DNA of 61,318 nt, from the NCBI GenBank assembly GCA_039908345.1, contig JAMOBD010000010.1, positions 1 through 61,318 on the forward strand, in the 5' to 3' direction. The notes below the pieces were generated by a model, which saw only the letters and a program-made list of their open reading frames with translations, was not told where the DNA came from and ran no database searches. How positions within the stretch are numbered: position 1 is the first letter of the stretch; every line of letters begins with the position of its first letter. Origin of the DNA: Magnetospirillum sp. WYHS-4 (GTDB lineage: Bacteria; Pseudomonadota; Alphaproteobacteria; Rhodospirillales; GLO-3). The position numbers were made by a program, and so were the translations under genes. Below are positions 16,276 through 25,454 of this stretch, in pieces.

Positions 16276-17955
16276 ATGACGAACGACAACCAGCCAGGTG
16301 CCCGCCTGATCGCCGAGGCTCTGCTGGCCCAGGGCGTGGAACGCGTTTACCTCGTCCCCGGCGAGAGTTTCCTGCCCTTGCTGGATGCCCTCTACGACCT
16401 TCAGGGCCGCATTCGGGTGATTACCTGCCGCCACGAGCATGGCGCCATTTGCATGGCGGAGGCCGAAGCCAAGCTTACGGGCCGTCCCGGCGTCTGCCTG
16501 GTGACGCGGGGTCCCGGAGCCTGCAATGCCTCCATCGGCGTCCATATCGCCTTCCAGGATTCGACGCCCCTGATCCTTCTGGTCGGCCAGGTGCCAAGGT
16601 CCCACCTGGGCCGCGAGGCTTTCCAGGAAGTGGACTTCCGCCGCTTCTTCGGTCCGCTGGCCAAAAGCGCCGAACAGGCGGAACGCGCCGACCGGCTGCC
16701 CGAGGCCATGGCGCGCGCCTTCCGCCTGGCGCTGTCGGGCCGCCAGGGACCGGCCGTGCTCGCCTTGCCCGAGGACATGCTGCGCGAACCGGCGCCCCCG
16801 GAGGTCGCCCCGCGCATCGACCCCGATGGCCCCTATCCCGGTCCCGAGGCCATGGAACGCCTGCGTGCCCTGCTGGCGAAGGCGGAACGGCCTGTGATGC
16901 TGATCGGTGGCGGCGGCTGGACGGACGCAGCCCGCGCCAACCTCCTGGCCTTCGCCGCCCAGGCCAACCTGCCCACCGCTTGTGGCTTCCGGCGCAACGA
17001 CATCCTGGACAACTTCCATCCCTGCTACATCGGAGAACTGGGCTACGACGCCGACCCGGAACTGGTGGCGCGGGTACGCTCCGCCGACGTGATCCTGGCC
17101 GTCGGTACCCGGATGGGCCAAGTGATTTCCCAGGGCTATACGTTGATCGATCCCGCCCGCCACACGCTGGTGCAGGTGCATCCGGAGGCCGCCGAATTCG
17201 GCAAGGTCTTCCCGCCCCATCTCGCCATCCAGGCGGGTATGGCGGAATTCGCCCAAGCGGCCGCCCGCCTGCCCGGCCTCGACGGCCGCCGCTGGGAATC
17301 CTGGGCCGCCGAGGGCCGCCGAAGCCACGACCGGCACCGCAGTCCACCCCAGCCGGCCCGCCAGCCTCTCGACATGGCCCAGGTCATGGCTTGGCTGGAC
17401 GAACGCCTGCCGAAGGACGCCATCGTCACGGTGGATGCCGGCAACTTCACCTTCTGGCCGCAGCGCTTCATCCGCTTCGGCGGCGGGCGGCGGCTGCTGG
17501 GTCCGGTCAACGGTGCCATGGGCTACGGAGTGCCGGCGGCCATCGCGGCCAAGCTGGCGGCACCCGAACGTTTGGTGGTCGGCGTCTGCGGCGACGGCGG
17601 CTTCGGCATGACCGGCATCGAACTGGCCACCGCCATGCAATCGGGCGCAGCCATGGTGGTGCTGGTGATGGACAACGGCATGTACGGCACGGTGCGCATG
17701 CACCAGGAGCGCGGCTACCCCGGGCGCAGCATCGGTACGGACCTGACCAGCCCCGACTTCGCCGCCCTAGCCCGTGCCCACGGCGCCCATGCGGAAACGG
17801 TCGCCGTTACCGCCGACTTCGCCCCCGCCTTCGAGCGCTGCGTCGACTCCGGACGTCCTGCCCTCATCCACCTGAAGACCGACCCCGAGGCCATCACGCC
17901 GCGCACCACCCTGACGGCGGTCCGCGACGCGGGACGCCTAGGAACAGCCCAGTAG
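16276..17955 (+). CDS. Thiamine-diphosphate enzyme of the acetolactate synthase-like family
   Basis: A 559-residue ThDP-dependent enzyme. The PYR domain has the catalytic glutamate in CRHEHGAICMAEAEAK, a central domain follows, and the PP domain carries the metal/diphosphate motif GDGGFGMTG through DNGMYG. Overall it resembles the large subunit of acetolactate synthase, benzoylformate decarboxylase and related decarboxylases, but no small regulatory subunit gene follows, so biosynthetic IlvB is unlikely. Ribosome site GGAGGGGGAGAA lies before the ATG. The stop overlaps by 18 bp the end of the convergent TPR-sulfotransferase gene. Confidence 0.85.
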   Translation: MTNDNQPGARLIAEALLAQGVERVYLVPGESFLPLLDALYDLQGRIRVITCRHEHGAICMAEAEAKLTGRPGVCLVTRGPGACNASIGVHIAFQDSTPLILLVGQVPRSHLGREAFQEVDFRRFFGPLAKSAEQAERADRLPEAMARAFRLALSGRQGPAVLALPEDMLREPAPPEVAPRIDPDGPYPGPEAMERLRALLAKAERPVMLIGGGGWTDAARANLLAFAAQANLPTACGFRRNDILDNFHPCYIGELGYDADPELVARVRSADVILAVGTRMGQVISQGYTLIDPARHTLVQVHPEAAEFGKVFPPHLAIQAGMAEFAQAAARLPGLDGRRWESWAAEGRRSHDRHRSPPQPARQPLDMAQVMAWLDERLPKDAIVTVDAGNFTFWPQRFIRFGGGRRLLGPVNGAMGYGVPAAIAAKLAAPERLVVGVCGDGGFGMTGIELATAMQSGAAMVVLVMDNGMYGTVRMHQERGYPGRSIGTDLTSPDFAALARAHGAHAETVAVTADFAPAFERCVDSGRPALIHLKTDPEAITPRTTLTAVRDAGRLGTAQ

Positions 17956-19821
17956 ATCCGCGTAGACCTTCCAGCGCCCGACCGAAGACGCATAGACCGG
18001 CCGGCGTACCTGGGCGGCCGACGCCGTGAGCACCGGACGCTTGGTTTCGAAGAAGCGCAGGCACGCCTCATGCCAGGACAGGCCGAGAAAGTCGATCAGG
18101 CGACGGCTCCAGGCTTCGGGGTCGGCGACCAAAGCCTCGTAGGACACCTCCAGCAAAGGCAAGGGCAACGCCCGCCGCCAATGGTGCATCAGACGGTCAT
18201 GGGCGGCCTGGTAGCGGGCGATCCCTTCCAGACTGGTGGTCCAGGCATGGCCAACGGCGAAGTTCTGCTGATAGCAGGACAGCAGGACGTCGCGCGGGTC
18301 GCGAAGGCAATGAATGACACGGGCGCCGGGAAACATGCGGGCGATGGCTCCCAAGTGCAGAAAGTTGGCGGGCGTCTTGTCCACCACCCGCGCCGCCCAA
18401 GGCGCCATGGCTTGCAGACGCCTTAGATAAGCCGCCGCGTCGCCTGGCTCCAGGCTTCCGATGGCGTCCAACTCTCCGGCCCCGAAGATCTCCGGATGGC
18501 TGGCGAGAATCTGTTCCACCAGACTGGTACCCGAACGAGGCATACCCACCACGAAGACCGGCCGTTCGGAATCCCCCTCCCCCTTCTTCCAGGCGGCGAA
18601 GGAAGCGGCGGGAAAGGCGGCCATGATGGCCTCGATCCTGGCGTCGAAATCGTCGGCATCGAAGTCGCGGCGGCGCAAGTCGTTACCTGACCGCCAATGG
18701 GCGAAGGCCTCGCCCGGCTTGCCTTCGCGGTCCCGCAGGTCGCCAAGGGCGAAATGCAGGGCGGCGCGGCCGGCTGGCGCCAGGTCCGCTTTGCCCAGCA
18801 GCGCCGCCATGGCGCCGGCGTCCGCCTCGGTGAGGGGCTCTCCGGCCGAGGCCAGATTGTACCACGTGCCGGCTAGATTGGGATCGAGGTCGAGGGCCTC
18901 GCGAAAGGCATACCGCGCCTCGGCCAACCGGCCGGCCGCCAGGAGGGCCACGCCCATCCCGTCGCTCGCCCGGGCCGCGGCCGCCGAAATGGCGCCGGCT
19001 TCCCGATAGGCGGCGATGGCCTCGTCGACGCGCCCCAGGCGGTAGAGCGCGGCGGCCAGGTCGAGCCGTGCCTCGGCATGGCCTGGATTGAGGTGTACCG
19101 CCTGCTGGAAGACGGCCAAGGCCTCATCCCCGTCGCCCTTGGCCAGAAGCACGGTGCCCAGAACCACGAGGGCTTCGGCGGCATGGGGGGCCAGTTCGAC
19201 GGCGCGGCGGCAGGCGGACTCGGCTTCCTCCAACCGGCCCAGTTCGCGGAGCGCCGCCCCCAGGCTACCCAGGGCCAAGGCATCGCCGGGCCGCAGATGG
19301 ACCGCTTCCTCGTAGGCAGCGACGGCTTCCTCCCGCCGGCCCTGGCGGCGGTACAGGTTACCGAGGGATATCCGCGCCGGAGCGAAGTCGGGGCGGGATT
19401 CGATGGCTTCGGCGCAGACGTCCTCCGCCTCGTCCAGGCGGCCCTGCTCGGTCAGCGCGATGGCCAAGTTGTTCAGTCCGTCCGGATAGCCGGGCGCCAA
19501 GTCGACGGCCTTGCGACAGGCGGACTCCGCTTGGTCCCAGAGTCCCATCTCGTTGAGCACCGCGCCGTAATTGCCCAGGAAAGCCGGATTGTCCGGCTGC
19601 AGGGCGACGGCGCGGCCGATCAGGCGGGCCGATTCGTCCACCTCACCGCGCCGGAAGGCGATGAAACCCATGACATGCAAGCTGTCCGCATGGTCCGGGT
19701 TCAGTTCCAAGACCTGGGCCAGGACCGGTTCCGCATAGTCGACCTTGCCCTTGTGCAGGGCGATGACGGCCTTGGCGAACAAGGCCTCGACATCGGGCTT
19801 CGCGGTCTTTTTCCTCGCCAT
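17938..19821 (-). CDS. TPR-repeat sulfotransferase
   Basis: A 627-residue protein. The first 370 residues are about ten consecutive tetratricopeptide repeats (units such as NPDHADSLHVMGFIAFRRGE). The C-terminal 260 residues are a sulfotransferase domain: the 5' PAPS loop reads VGMPRSGTSLVEQIL, and the later IHCLRDPRDVLLS matches the 3'-phosphate-binding region. It would transfer sulfate from PAPS to a carbohydrate or protein acceptor chosen through the TPR region; the acceptor is unknown. Start: ATG at 19821 is six bases after GGGGG; ATG at 19827 and GTG at 19851 are in frame. Transcribed towards the ThDP gene. Confidence 0.85.
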   Translation of the reverse strand: MARKKTAKPDVEALFAKAVIALHKGKVDYAEPVLAQVLELNPDHADSLHVMGFIAFRRGEVDESARLIGRAVALQPDNPAFLGNYGAVLNEMGLWDQAESACRKAVDLAPGYPDGLNNLAIALTEQGRLDEAEDVCAEAIESRPDFAPARISLGNLYRRQGRREEAVAAYEEAVHLRPGDALALGSLGAALRELGRLEEAESACRRAVELAPHAAEALVVLGTVLLAKGDGDEALAVFQQAVHLNPGHAEARLDLAAALYRLGRVDEAIAAYREAGAISAAAARASDGMGVALLAAGRLAEARYAFREALDLDPNLAGTWYNLASAGEPLTEADAGAMAALLGKADLAPAGRAALHFALGDLRDREGKPGEAFAHWRSGNDLRRRDFDADDFDARIEAIMAAFPAASFAAWKKGEGDSERPVFVVGMPRSGTSLVEQILASHPEIFGAGELDAIGSLEPGDAAAYLRRLQAMAPWAARVVDKTPANFLHLGAIARMFPGARVIHCLRDPRDVLLSCYQQNFAVGHAWTTSLEGIARYQAAHDRLMHHWRRALPLPLLEVSYEALVADPEAWSRRLIDFLGLSWHEACLRFFETKRPVLTASAAQVRRPVYASSVGRWKVYADLLGCS

Positions 19822-19912
19822 CGGCATCCCCCTTCCCGGCCAACTTGTCACGGCCTCCGGAAAGCCGTAAACAGGCGGAGGCGATCATACCCCTACAGGC
19901 TCCGGAAAAGCG

Positions 19913-20602
19913 ATGCCCAGTACCAAATCCGTCTTCGTCCCCACGACCTTCGGCCGCGATGCCGCGAAGATCCTGCTCGATATCGGGGCGGTGAACTTCC
20001 GCCCCCAGGAACCCTACATCCTGACATCGGGCTGGGCCAGCCCCACCTATATCGACTGCCGCAAGCTGATTTCCTTCACCGAGGAGCGGCGGCGCGTCAT
20101 CGGCATGGCCGTGGCCGCTCTCGGCAAGGCCTGCGGCCTGCGTACCTTCGACATGGTGGCGGGCGGCGAAACGGCGGGCATTCCCTATGCCGCCTGGGTG
20201 TCCGATCTGATGTCTCTGCCCATGCTCTACGTGCGCAAGAAGCCCAAGGGCTTCGGCCGCAACGCCCGCATCGAGGGCGAGGTACGCGAAGGGGCCAATG
20301 TCTTGCTGGTCGAGGACCTGACCACCGATGGCGGAAGCAAGGTGGGATTCGTTCAGGCATTGCGCGAGGCGGGTGCCACGGTGACCGACGTGCTGGTGGT
20401 CTTCTACTACGGGGCCTTCCCGGGTGCGGAGCAGGTGCTGGGCGACTTGGGAGTGCGGCTGCACTACTTGGCGACTTGGCAGGACGTCCTGGAGGTGGCC
20501 GCCGAGGGGCGGTACTTCCCCGAGGACTCCATTGCTGGTGTAAGGGAGTTCCTCGCCGACCCGGTGGGCTGGTCGGCCGCCCATGGCGGGAAGGCGGCCT
20601 GA
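19913..20602 (+). CDS. pyrE: Orotate phosphoribosyltransferase
   Basis: A 229-residue type I phosphoribosyltransferase. LTSGWASPTYIDCRKLIS near residue 40 is the PyrE signature, and the PRPP loop is VLLVEDLTTDGGSK. It makes orotidine 5'-phosphate from orotate and PRPP in pyrimidine synthesis. Length and motifs are normal. It is divergent from the TPR-sulfotransferase gene and followed by a DUF2336 gene 69 bp downstream. Confidence 0.93.
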   Translation: MPSTKSVFVPTTFGRDAAKILLDIGAVNFRPQEPYILTSGWASPTYIDCRKLISFTEERRRVIGMAVAALGKACGLRTFDMVAGGETAGIPYAAWVSDLMSLPMLYVRKKPKGFGRNARIEGEVREGANVLLVEDLTTDGGSKVGFVQALREAGATVTDVLVVFYYGAFPGAEQVLGDLGVRLHYLATWQDVLEVAAEGRYFPEDSIAGVREFLADPVGWSAAHGGKAA

Positions 20603-20671
20603 CAAGAACTCGGGCCAGGGGCTTGCCTTCCTCGCTGCCGCGCAGTTAACTGGCGCTAGGCGGAGATGGAA

Positions 20672-21805
20672 ATGGCGAACGACAGACGCCACCTGCAACA
20701 TCTGGTGGACTTGGCCAAGGAACCTTCCGAGGAGCGGCGGCGCCAGCTTCTCAAGGAGGTCACCGATCTGTTCATGAATAGCTCCGACGGCCTCTCGGAG
20801 ACGGAGCGTGGTCATTTCGGCGACATCATGGGCCGCGTGGCCGCCGAGATGGAAAGCAAGGTCCGCCAAGTCCTCTCCGAGCGCTTGGCCCGGCATGCCG
20901 GCGCCCCCCACGACCTGATCGCCCAACTGGCCAACGACAGCATCGAGGTGGCGCGGCCGGTCCTGGAGCACAGCCCGGTGCTGGACGAGACAGACCTGGT
21001 GGCCATCGCCAGCCACCAGAGCCAGGATCACTTGGCCGCCGTCGCGGTCCGCCCCTCGGTCAGCGAGACCGTTTCCGATCATTTGGTGGCGCGTGGCGAT
21101 GACCGGGTCCTGCTGTCGCTGGTCAGCAACCGGGGGGCACGCTTCTCGCGGGCCGGCATGGCGGCGGTGGTGGACCGTGCGGAGGCGAACGCCCAACTGC
21201 ACAAACCCCTGATCAATCGCGGCGACGTGCCTCCCGATATGTTGCACCGCATGTTCTGGACGGTCTCGGCGCCGTTGCGCCAGAAGATACTGGAAGCCAC
21301 CGCCAACATTCCCGGTGACGAGGTCGACCGGCTGCTGGCCGACGCCGAGACGGAAATCATGGCCGGGCTGTCCACCTTGGCGACGGGACATACGGTCAAG
21401 GGACCGGCATTCGATCCTTCCACCATCGACATGGCCGAGAAGTTCGCCCACAACAAGGAAGCCGCCGGCCAATTGACGCCCGACCTCCTGGTTCAGCTCC
21501 TGCGCCAGGGCCAGGTGGCCTATTTCGTCACCGGCTTCGCGCGGCTGGTGGGTGTCGACACCCAAACGGCCCGGCGCATTCTCTACGATCCCAGCGGCGA
21601 GGCGGTCGCCATCGCCTGCAAGGCAGTGGCGTTCGATCGGGTCTATTTCTCGAACTTGTTGCTGATGACCGATCAGTCGGGCAGCCGACGGCCGGAGGAA
21701 ATCCAGAAGCTGGCCGAAATCTACGACCAGATCGCCCCCGAAACCGCCCAGCGCGCCATGCGATTCTGGAAGCTGCGGGCCAAGACGCTGGGCAAGATCG
21801 GCTGA
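20672..21805 (+). CDS. DUF2336 protein, third copy
   Basis: A 377-residue helical protein of the DUF2336 family, more distant from the tandem pair at 6.4-9.0 kb. It shares the arrangement (V)RQ(V/I)LSE.L, ALAxDxIEVARPVLEHSPVLDETDLV and later repeated helices. The pair's N-terminal HEAT-like block is replaced by a short helical segment (DRRHLQHLVDLAKEPSEERR). No catalytic motif is seen and the function is unknown. ATG at 20672 is six bases after GGAG; ATG at 20666 is in frame. It converges with the next gene. Confidence 0.8.
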   Translation: MANDRRHLQHLVDLAKEPSEERRRQLLKEVTDLFMNSSDGLSETERGHFGDIMGRVAAEMESKVRQVLSERLARHAGAPHDLIAQLANDSIEVARPVLEHSPVLDETDLVAIASHQSQDHLAAVAVRPSVSETVSDHLVARGDDRVLLSLVSNRGARFSRAGMAAVVDRAEANAQLHKPLINRGDVPPDMLHRMFWTVSAPLRQKILEATANIPGDEVDRLLADAETEIMAGLSTLATGHTVKGPAFDPSTIDMAEKFAHNKEAAGQLTPDLLVQLLRQGQVAYFVTGFARLVGVDTQTARRILYDPSGEAVAIACKAVAFDRVYFSNLLLMTDQSGSRRPEEIQKLAEIYDQIAPETAQRAMRFWKLRAKTLGKIG

Positions 21806-21811
21806 AGCCGG

Positions 21812-22648
21812 CTACTTGTCCTTGTCGTCCTTGTCGGTCGCCTTGGGCAGCCACGTGATGGTGGCCGTAGGTCCGTCGGTACGCGTGCAAAGTTCCTTTA
21901 TCACCGCCGGCCCGATACGGTGCGATGTCATGCCGTTGACGATGATGATTCCCCGGTTGAGCAGCACCCAGGCGACACTCATGCAGGCGTCGACGGGCAG
22001 GCCGTCGGCGGTCACGGCGGTACGGCCCGACTGTTGCTCCACCTTCAGGGTCCCGCCGAAGGGATTGGTGCCGGAAGCATGGCCCTGCTGGGCGGCGGCC
22101 TTCATCTGCTCGACCAACTGCATGTTGGGACCGATCCTATCCTGGAGGCTCGGCGCGGCGATCACGAAATAGGCGACGATGGCCACCAGCAAAACTCCCA
22201 CCGCCGCGCCGCCGACGATCACCATGCGGCGGCGATCCGGCTTCGTCTTCTTCGGGGCCCGGCGGTCCTTGGCCGGCTCGGGCTTCTTCTTGCCCTCGGC
22301 CTCCAAGGCTTTCTCGCGCTCGAACTCGGCAGCCTTGCGGATACGTTCTTCCTTTACCTGCCGGAGAATCGCCGTCACGCCTTGCACCAGACGCGGGAGG
22401 CTCTCCACCGGCAAATCGTCGCGGATCAATGACGTTACCTCGCCCACGAAGCGCGCCACCTCGGGCGGATCGTCCTTGCGGGTATAGAGCTTCTGAATGA
22501 CCAGTATCGTGCTCTGACGCAAAGCCTGAGCCGTGCGAGCCTTGGATATCAGGGGAATGAGGCCGTCCCGCGGGTCCTCGAAGACCTTCTCCCAGTCGAC
22601 GGTGCCTCCGGCCTTCTTCGGCCAGGAAGCCCTTTCCGAACCCGACAT
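21812..22648 (-). CDS. Single-pass membrane protein of unknown function
   Basis: A 278-residue protein. The cytoplasmic N-terminal half (about 1-140) is helical, with a highly charged Lys/Glu/Pro stretch around residues 108-140. One transmembrane segment lies at about 143-163 (VIVGGAAVGVLLVAIVAYFV). The rest is probably periplasmic and contains two cysteines (ACMSVAW, KELCTR) that could form a disulfide, before an acidic Asp/Lys tail. No family is recognised. It is divergently placed from the sensor kinase at 22.8 kb and ends six bases from the DUF2336 stop. Confidence 0.65.
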   Translation of the reverse strand: MSGSERASWPKKAGGTVDWEKVFEDPRDGLIPLISKARTAQALRQSTILVIQKLYTRKDDPPEVARFVGEVTSLIRDDLPVESLPRLVQGVTAILRQVKEERIRKAAEFEREKALEAEGKKKPEPAKDRRAPKKTKPDRRRMVIVGGAAVGVLLVAIVAYFVIAAPSLQDRIGPNMQLVEQMKAAAQQGHASGTNPFGGTLKVEQQSGRTAVTADGLPVDACMSVAWVLLNRGIIIVNGMTSHRIGPAVIKELCTRTDGPTATITWLPKATDKDDKDK

Positions 22649-22848
22649 ACCTCAATCCTCGCCCGTTTCGCCGATGACGATGACCAACCACCATCGCACC
22701 GGATCTTCGCCAGAATGCGCCGCGATTGGTTAAAGAACAAGCAAGACGAAAGCGATAGCCAATCTCGTCGCCGGGAACGACGGTGATCGACCAAGCCTTT
22801 CGTAGATTGCCCTTGCTGCATTCTGCAATGGAATGTCACTCTGGAGCC

Positions 22849-24453
22849 ATGGTGGATGCAGCTTCGTCCAAAGACTATCGCAGGCTGATGGTAGCGGGCG
22901 CCTATCTCGCCGCCTATGGCCTGTTCGACTTGACCGCCCGCGACCATGCCCTGTTCGGCCTGGCCGACGGCCCCTGGCATCCCGGGGTGGCCTTTGGATT
23001 CGTCCTGGTGGCTCGGTTCGGGTTCGGCTGGGCGCCCCTGACCTTCGTCGCCCCGCTGCTCTGCCACCCGATGGTGGGCGCCCCGTTGGCGGCGGTTGCG
23101 GAAGCCCTGGCGGAAGGCCTGATCTGTTCCATCGCCGCCCTCGAGTTCAGCAAGGGCGATGTCCGATTGCCGGGCCTCGATCGGCTTCCCGGCCTTCTGC
23201 GGTTCTTCGTGGTCATCCTGCTGGCGGCCTGCGTCGCCGCCGCCGTCCGGGCAATGACCGCACCGCTACACGGCCCCATCGACATCGCGGCCTTCGCCCC
23301 GATCGGGTTGCGTACCGGCTTGTCCTTCCTGGTGGCGATGGCCCTGGTGGTCCCCGCCCTGCTGATCCACCGGCCCTGGCGCTGGCAGCCGTCGCGAAGG
23401 CTGCTTTCCGTCGAGACCGCCCTCCAGGTGGTCGCCCTGGGGGTGATCGCCTGGGAGGTCCTGGGTCGCTTCGCCAACGAGGAGATTCACTTCTTCTATC
23501 TGCTGTTTCTACCCGTCGCCTGGATCGCCACCCGTCACGGGCAGAAGGGAGCAAGCCTGGCCCTGATCGCGATCTTCGCCGCCGCCCTGCTGTCCGACCG
23601 CCTGGTCCAGCACCATGACCGAGCGATCATCGAATTGCAGATCCGCCTGCTGGCCTTGGCGGCGACCGGCCTGCTGCTGGGCGCCACGGTCAGCGAGCGC
23701 CAAGCGGCAGAACTGCGCATGCAGGCCCGCCAGACCGAACTGGCCCGCCTGCAGCGCCTCAACGTGGGGCGGGAAATGGCCTCGGCGCTGGCCCACGAAC
23801 TGAACCAGCCGCTCACCGCCGCCATGAACTACACCCAGGCCGCCCAGCGCCTGCTGCGCACGCCTTCCTCCGAGCGGGAACGGATCGCCGAGATCGTCGG
23901 CAAGGCCATCGACCGCATCGAACGGGTCGGCCATATCATCTCGGGCCTACGCGATTTCATGCGGAAGGGCGAAATGCGGTTGGCGCAAGCCTCGGTACGG
24001 GACCTGATCGAGGATGCCCTGCAACTGGTGTCGGCGGAGGCGAGCGCGGCCGGAATCGTCGTCGACACGCCGCCGCACCCGGCCCTGCCTCCTGTCCTGG
24101 TGGACAAGACCCAGATCGTCCAGGTACTTGTCAATCTGTTGCGCAACGCGGTCCAAGCCGTCGCGGCGGCTGGCGAGGGGGAAGCGATGGTCCAGGTGTC
24201 GGCGTACCCGGACGAAGGCTCGGTCCGCATCGCCGTGACGGACAACGGGCCGGGAATACCGGGGGAAGTGCTGGCACGGCTGTTCGAGCCCTTCGTCACC
24301 ACCAAGGAGGCGGGCATGGGCCTGGGGCTGTCGATCAGCAAGTCGATCCTGGAGTCCCACGGCGGACGGCTGTGGGGCGAGAACGGCCCGACCGGCGGAG
24401 CGGTATTCAATCTTTCCTTGCCGGTCGCCTTGGAGGAGAAGCGGTATGACTGA
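22849..24453 (+). CDS. MASE1-like membrane histidine kinase
   Basis: A 534-residue sensor kinase. Residues about 10-270 hold seven to eight hydrophobic segments resembling a MASE1 sensor region, followed by a short coiled coil. The kinase core has the H-box AHELNQPLTAAMNY (His316), N-box NLLRNAVQAV, DNGPGIPG and GMGLGLSIS; this is the FixL/DctB-like class. It would phosphorylate the FixJ-type regulator whose gene overlaps its 3' end by eight bases. Signal unknown. Start uncertain: ATG at 22849, with in-frame starts at 22783 and 22828. Confidence 0.85.
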   Translation: MVDAASSKDYRRLMVAGAYLAAYGLFDLTARDHALFGLADGPWHPGVAFGFVLVARFGFGWAPLTFVAPLLCHPMVGAPLAAVAEALAEGLICSIAALEFSKGDVRLPGLDRLPGLLRFFVVILLAACVAAAVRAMTAPLHGPIDIAAFAPIGLRTGLSFLVAMALVVPALLIHRPWRWQPSRRLLSVETALQVVALGVIAWEVLGRFANEEIHFFYLLFLPVAWIATRHGQKGASLALIAIFAAALLSDRLVQHHDRAIIELQIRLLALAATGLLLGATVSERQAAELRMQARQTELARLQRLNVGREMASALAHELNQPLTAAMNYTQAAQRLLRTPSSERERIAEIVGKAIDRIERVGHIISGLRDFMRKGEMRLAQASVRDLIEDALQLVSAEASAAGIVVDTPPHPALPPVLVDKTQIVQVLVNLLRNAVQAVAAAGEGEAMVQVSAYPDEGSVRIAVTDNGPGIPGEVLARLFEPFVTTKEAGMGLGLSISKSILESHGGRLWGENGPTGGAVFNLSLPVALEEKRYD

Positions 24454-25069
24454 ACCGCAACAGGTCTTCGTGGTCGACGATGCGGAGGATGTGCGCGACT
24501 CCCTGGCCATCCTGCTGGAAACCGTGGGCTACCGGGTCCGCACCTTCGCCTCGGCCCTGGAGTTCCTCGGCAGTGTCCCGCTTGGCTGGCGAGGCTGCGT
24601 GGTGGCGGACGTGCGCATGCCGGGCATGAGCGGCATCGAGATGCAAAGGGAACTCGCCTTACGCGGCTACGGCCTGCCGGTAGTCATCATTACCGCCCAT
24701 GCCGACGTGCCGATGGCGGTTGCGGCGCTCAAGGCCGGCGCCGTCGACTTCATCGAAAAGCCTTTCCGCGACGAAGTCCTGCTCTCCAGCATCCGCTCGG
24801 CGCTCGCCATGCCACAAGACGAGATCGGCCGACCGGGCGGACCGGGAATCGCTGCCCGCCTGTCGTCTCTCAGCCAGCGGGAGCGGGAGGTGATGCTCCT
24901 TCTGGTCGCCGGCCACCCCAACAAGGTGGTCGCCGAGCGCCTGGGGATCAGCCCCCGCACCGTGGAAGTGCACCGCGCCCACATCATGGAAAAGACCGGC
25001 GCCCGCAGCTTGGCCGACCTGGTCCGCATGGCCTGCCTTTCCGACGAGGGTGTCGGGGAACAAAGGTAG
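24446..25069 (+). CDS. FixJ/NarL-type response regulator
   Basis: A 207-residue regulator. The N-terminal receiver has the acidic pair Asp11/Asp12, phospho-acceptor Asp55 in VVADVRMPG, and Lys in IEKPF. The C-terminal LuxR-type helix-turn-helix contains LSQREREVMLLLVAGHPNK and ISPRTVEVHRAHIMEKTG. It acts as a transcription activator when phosphorylated, most likely by the upstream kinase. The likely targets are the permease/stress operon that follows 140 bp downstream on the same strand, inferred from position. Confidence 0.9.
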   Translation: MTEPQQVFVVDDAEDVRDSLAILLETVGYRVRTFASALEFLGSVPLGWRGCVVADVRMPGMSGIEMQRELALRGYGLPVVIITAHADVPMAVAALKAGAVDFIEKPFRDEVLLSSIRSALAMPQDEIGRPGGPGIAARLSSLSQREREVMLLLVAGHPNKVVAERLGISPRTVEVHRAHIMEKTGARSLADLVRMACLSDEGVGEQR

Positions 25070-25210
25070 CCTTATCTCCTAAGTACATTAACGAATTTCC
25101 GGCGGGCCTCGACTCTCCCAACATGTGCCGAGGCATTCCATACCCATGGCAGTCGATCGCCGGGCGTGGCTTCGCTCCCTTTCCTCAGCGAACCGCAGAA
25201 AACGAAGAAG

Positions 25211-25450
25211 ATGAAAAACATGTCCGAGAAAATTTCCGGCCGGGCCGTATTCAAGGCCCTGGCGACCGGAGCGGCATCCCTTGCCCTCTATCTCTTCCTG
25301 TTCGGCTACGAGACGATGTTGCTGGACTTGGCCAAACAGGCCCGTTGGATGTTCATCGTCCCAGTCGGCATCGCCTTCCTGTTCTCCTACGTCCACGGCA
25401 CCTTCACCGGCGCCTTCTGGGACGCGCTGGGCATCAAGGCGAGGAAATAG
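25211..25450 (+). CDS. Small membrane protein upstream of TauE permease
   Basis: A 79-residue protein with two hydrophobic segments (about residues 12-35 and 44-65) and a short basic C-terminus (KARK). No family name is certain. It ends four bases before the TauE/SafE gene and is probably a partner of the permease. Start ATG at 25211; ATG at 25220 is better spaced from GAAGAAG. A longer open frame reaches 25166 without a ribosome site. Confidence 0.7.
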   Translation: MKNMSEKISGRAVFKALATGAASLALYLFLFGYETMLLDLAKQARWMFIVPVGIAFLFSYVHGTFTGAFWDALGIKARK

Positions 25451-25454
25451 GGCC

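Noticed and set aside
16219-17703. A 494-codon minus-strand frame opposite the ThDP enzyme
   Set aside because: It is a shadow; the plus strand has the GDGG...N ThDP motif and a good ribosome site.
16276-17955. Annotation as biosynthetic acetolactate synthase large subunit (ilvB)
   Set aside because: No ilvN/ilvC neighbours and the context is a radical SAM gene; the family contains many other decarboxylases and lyases.
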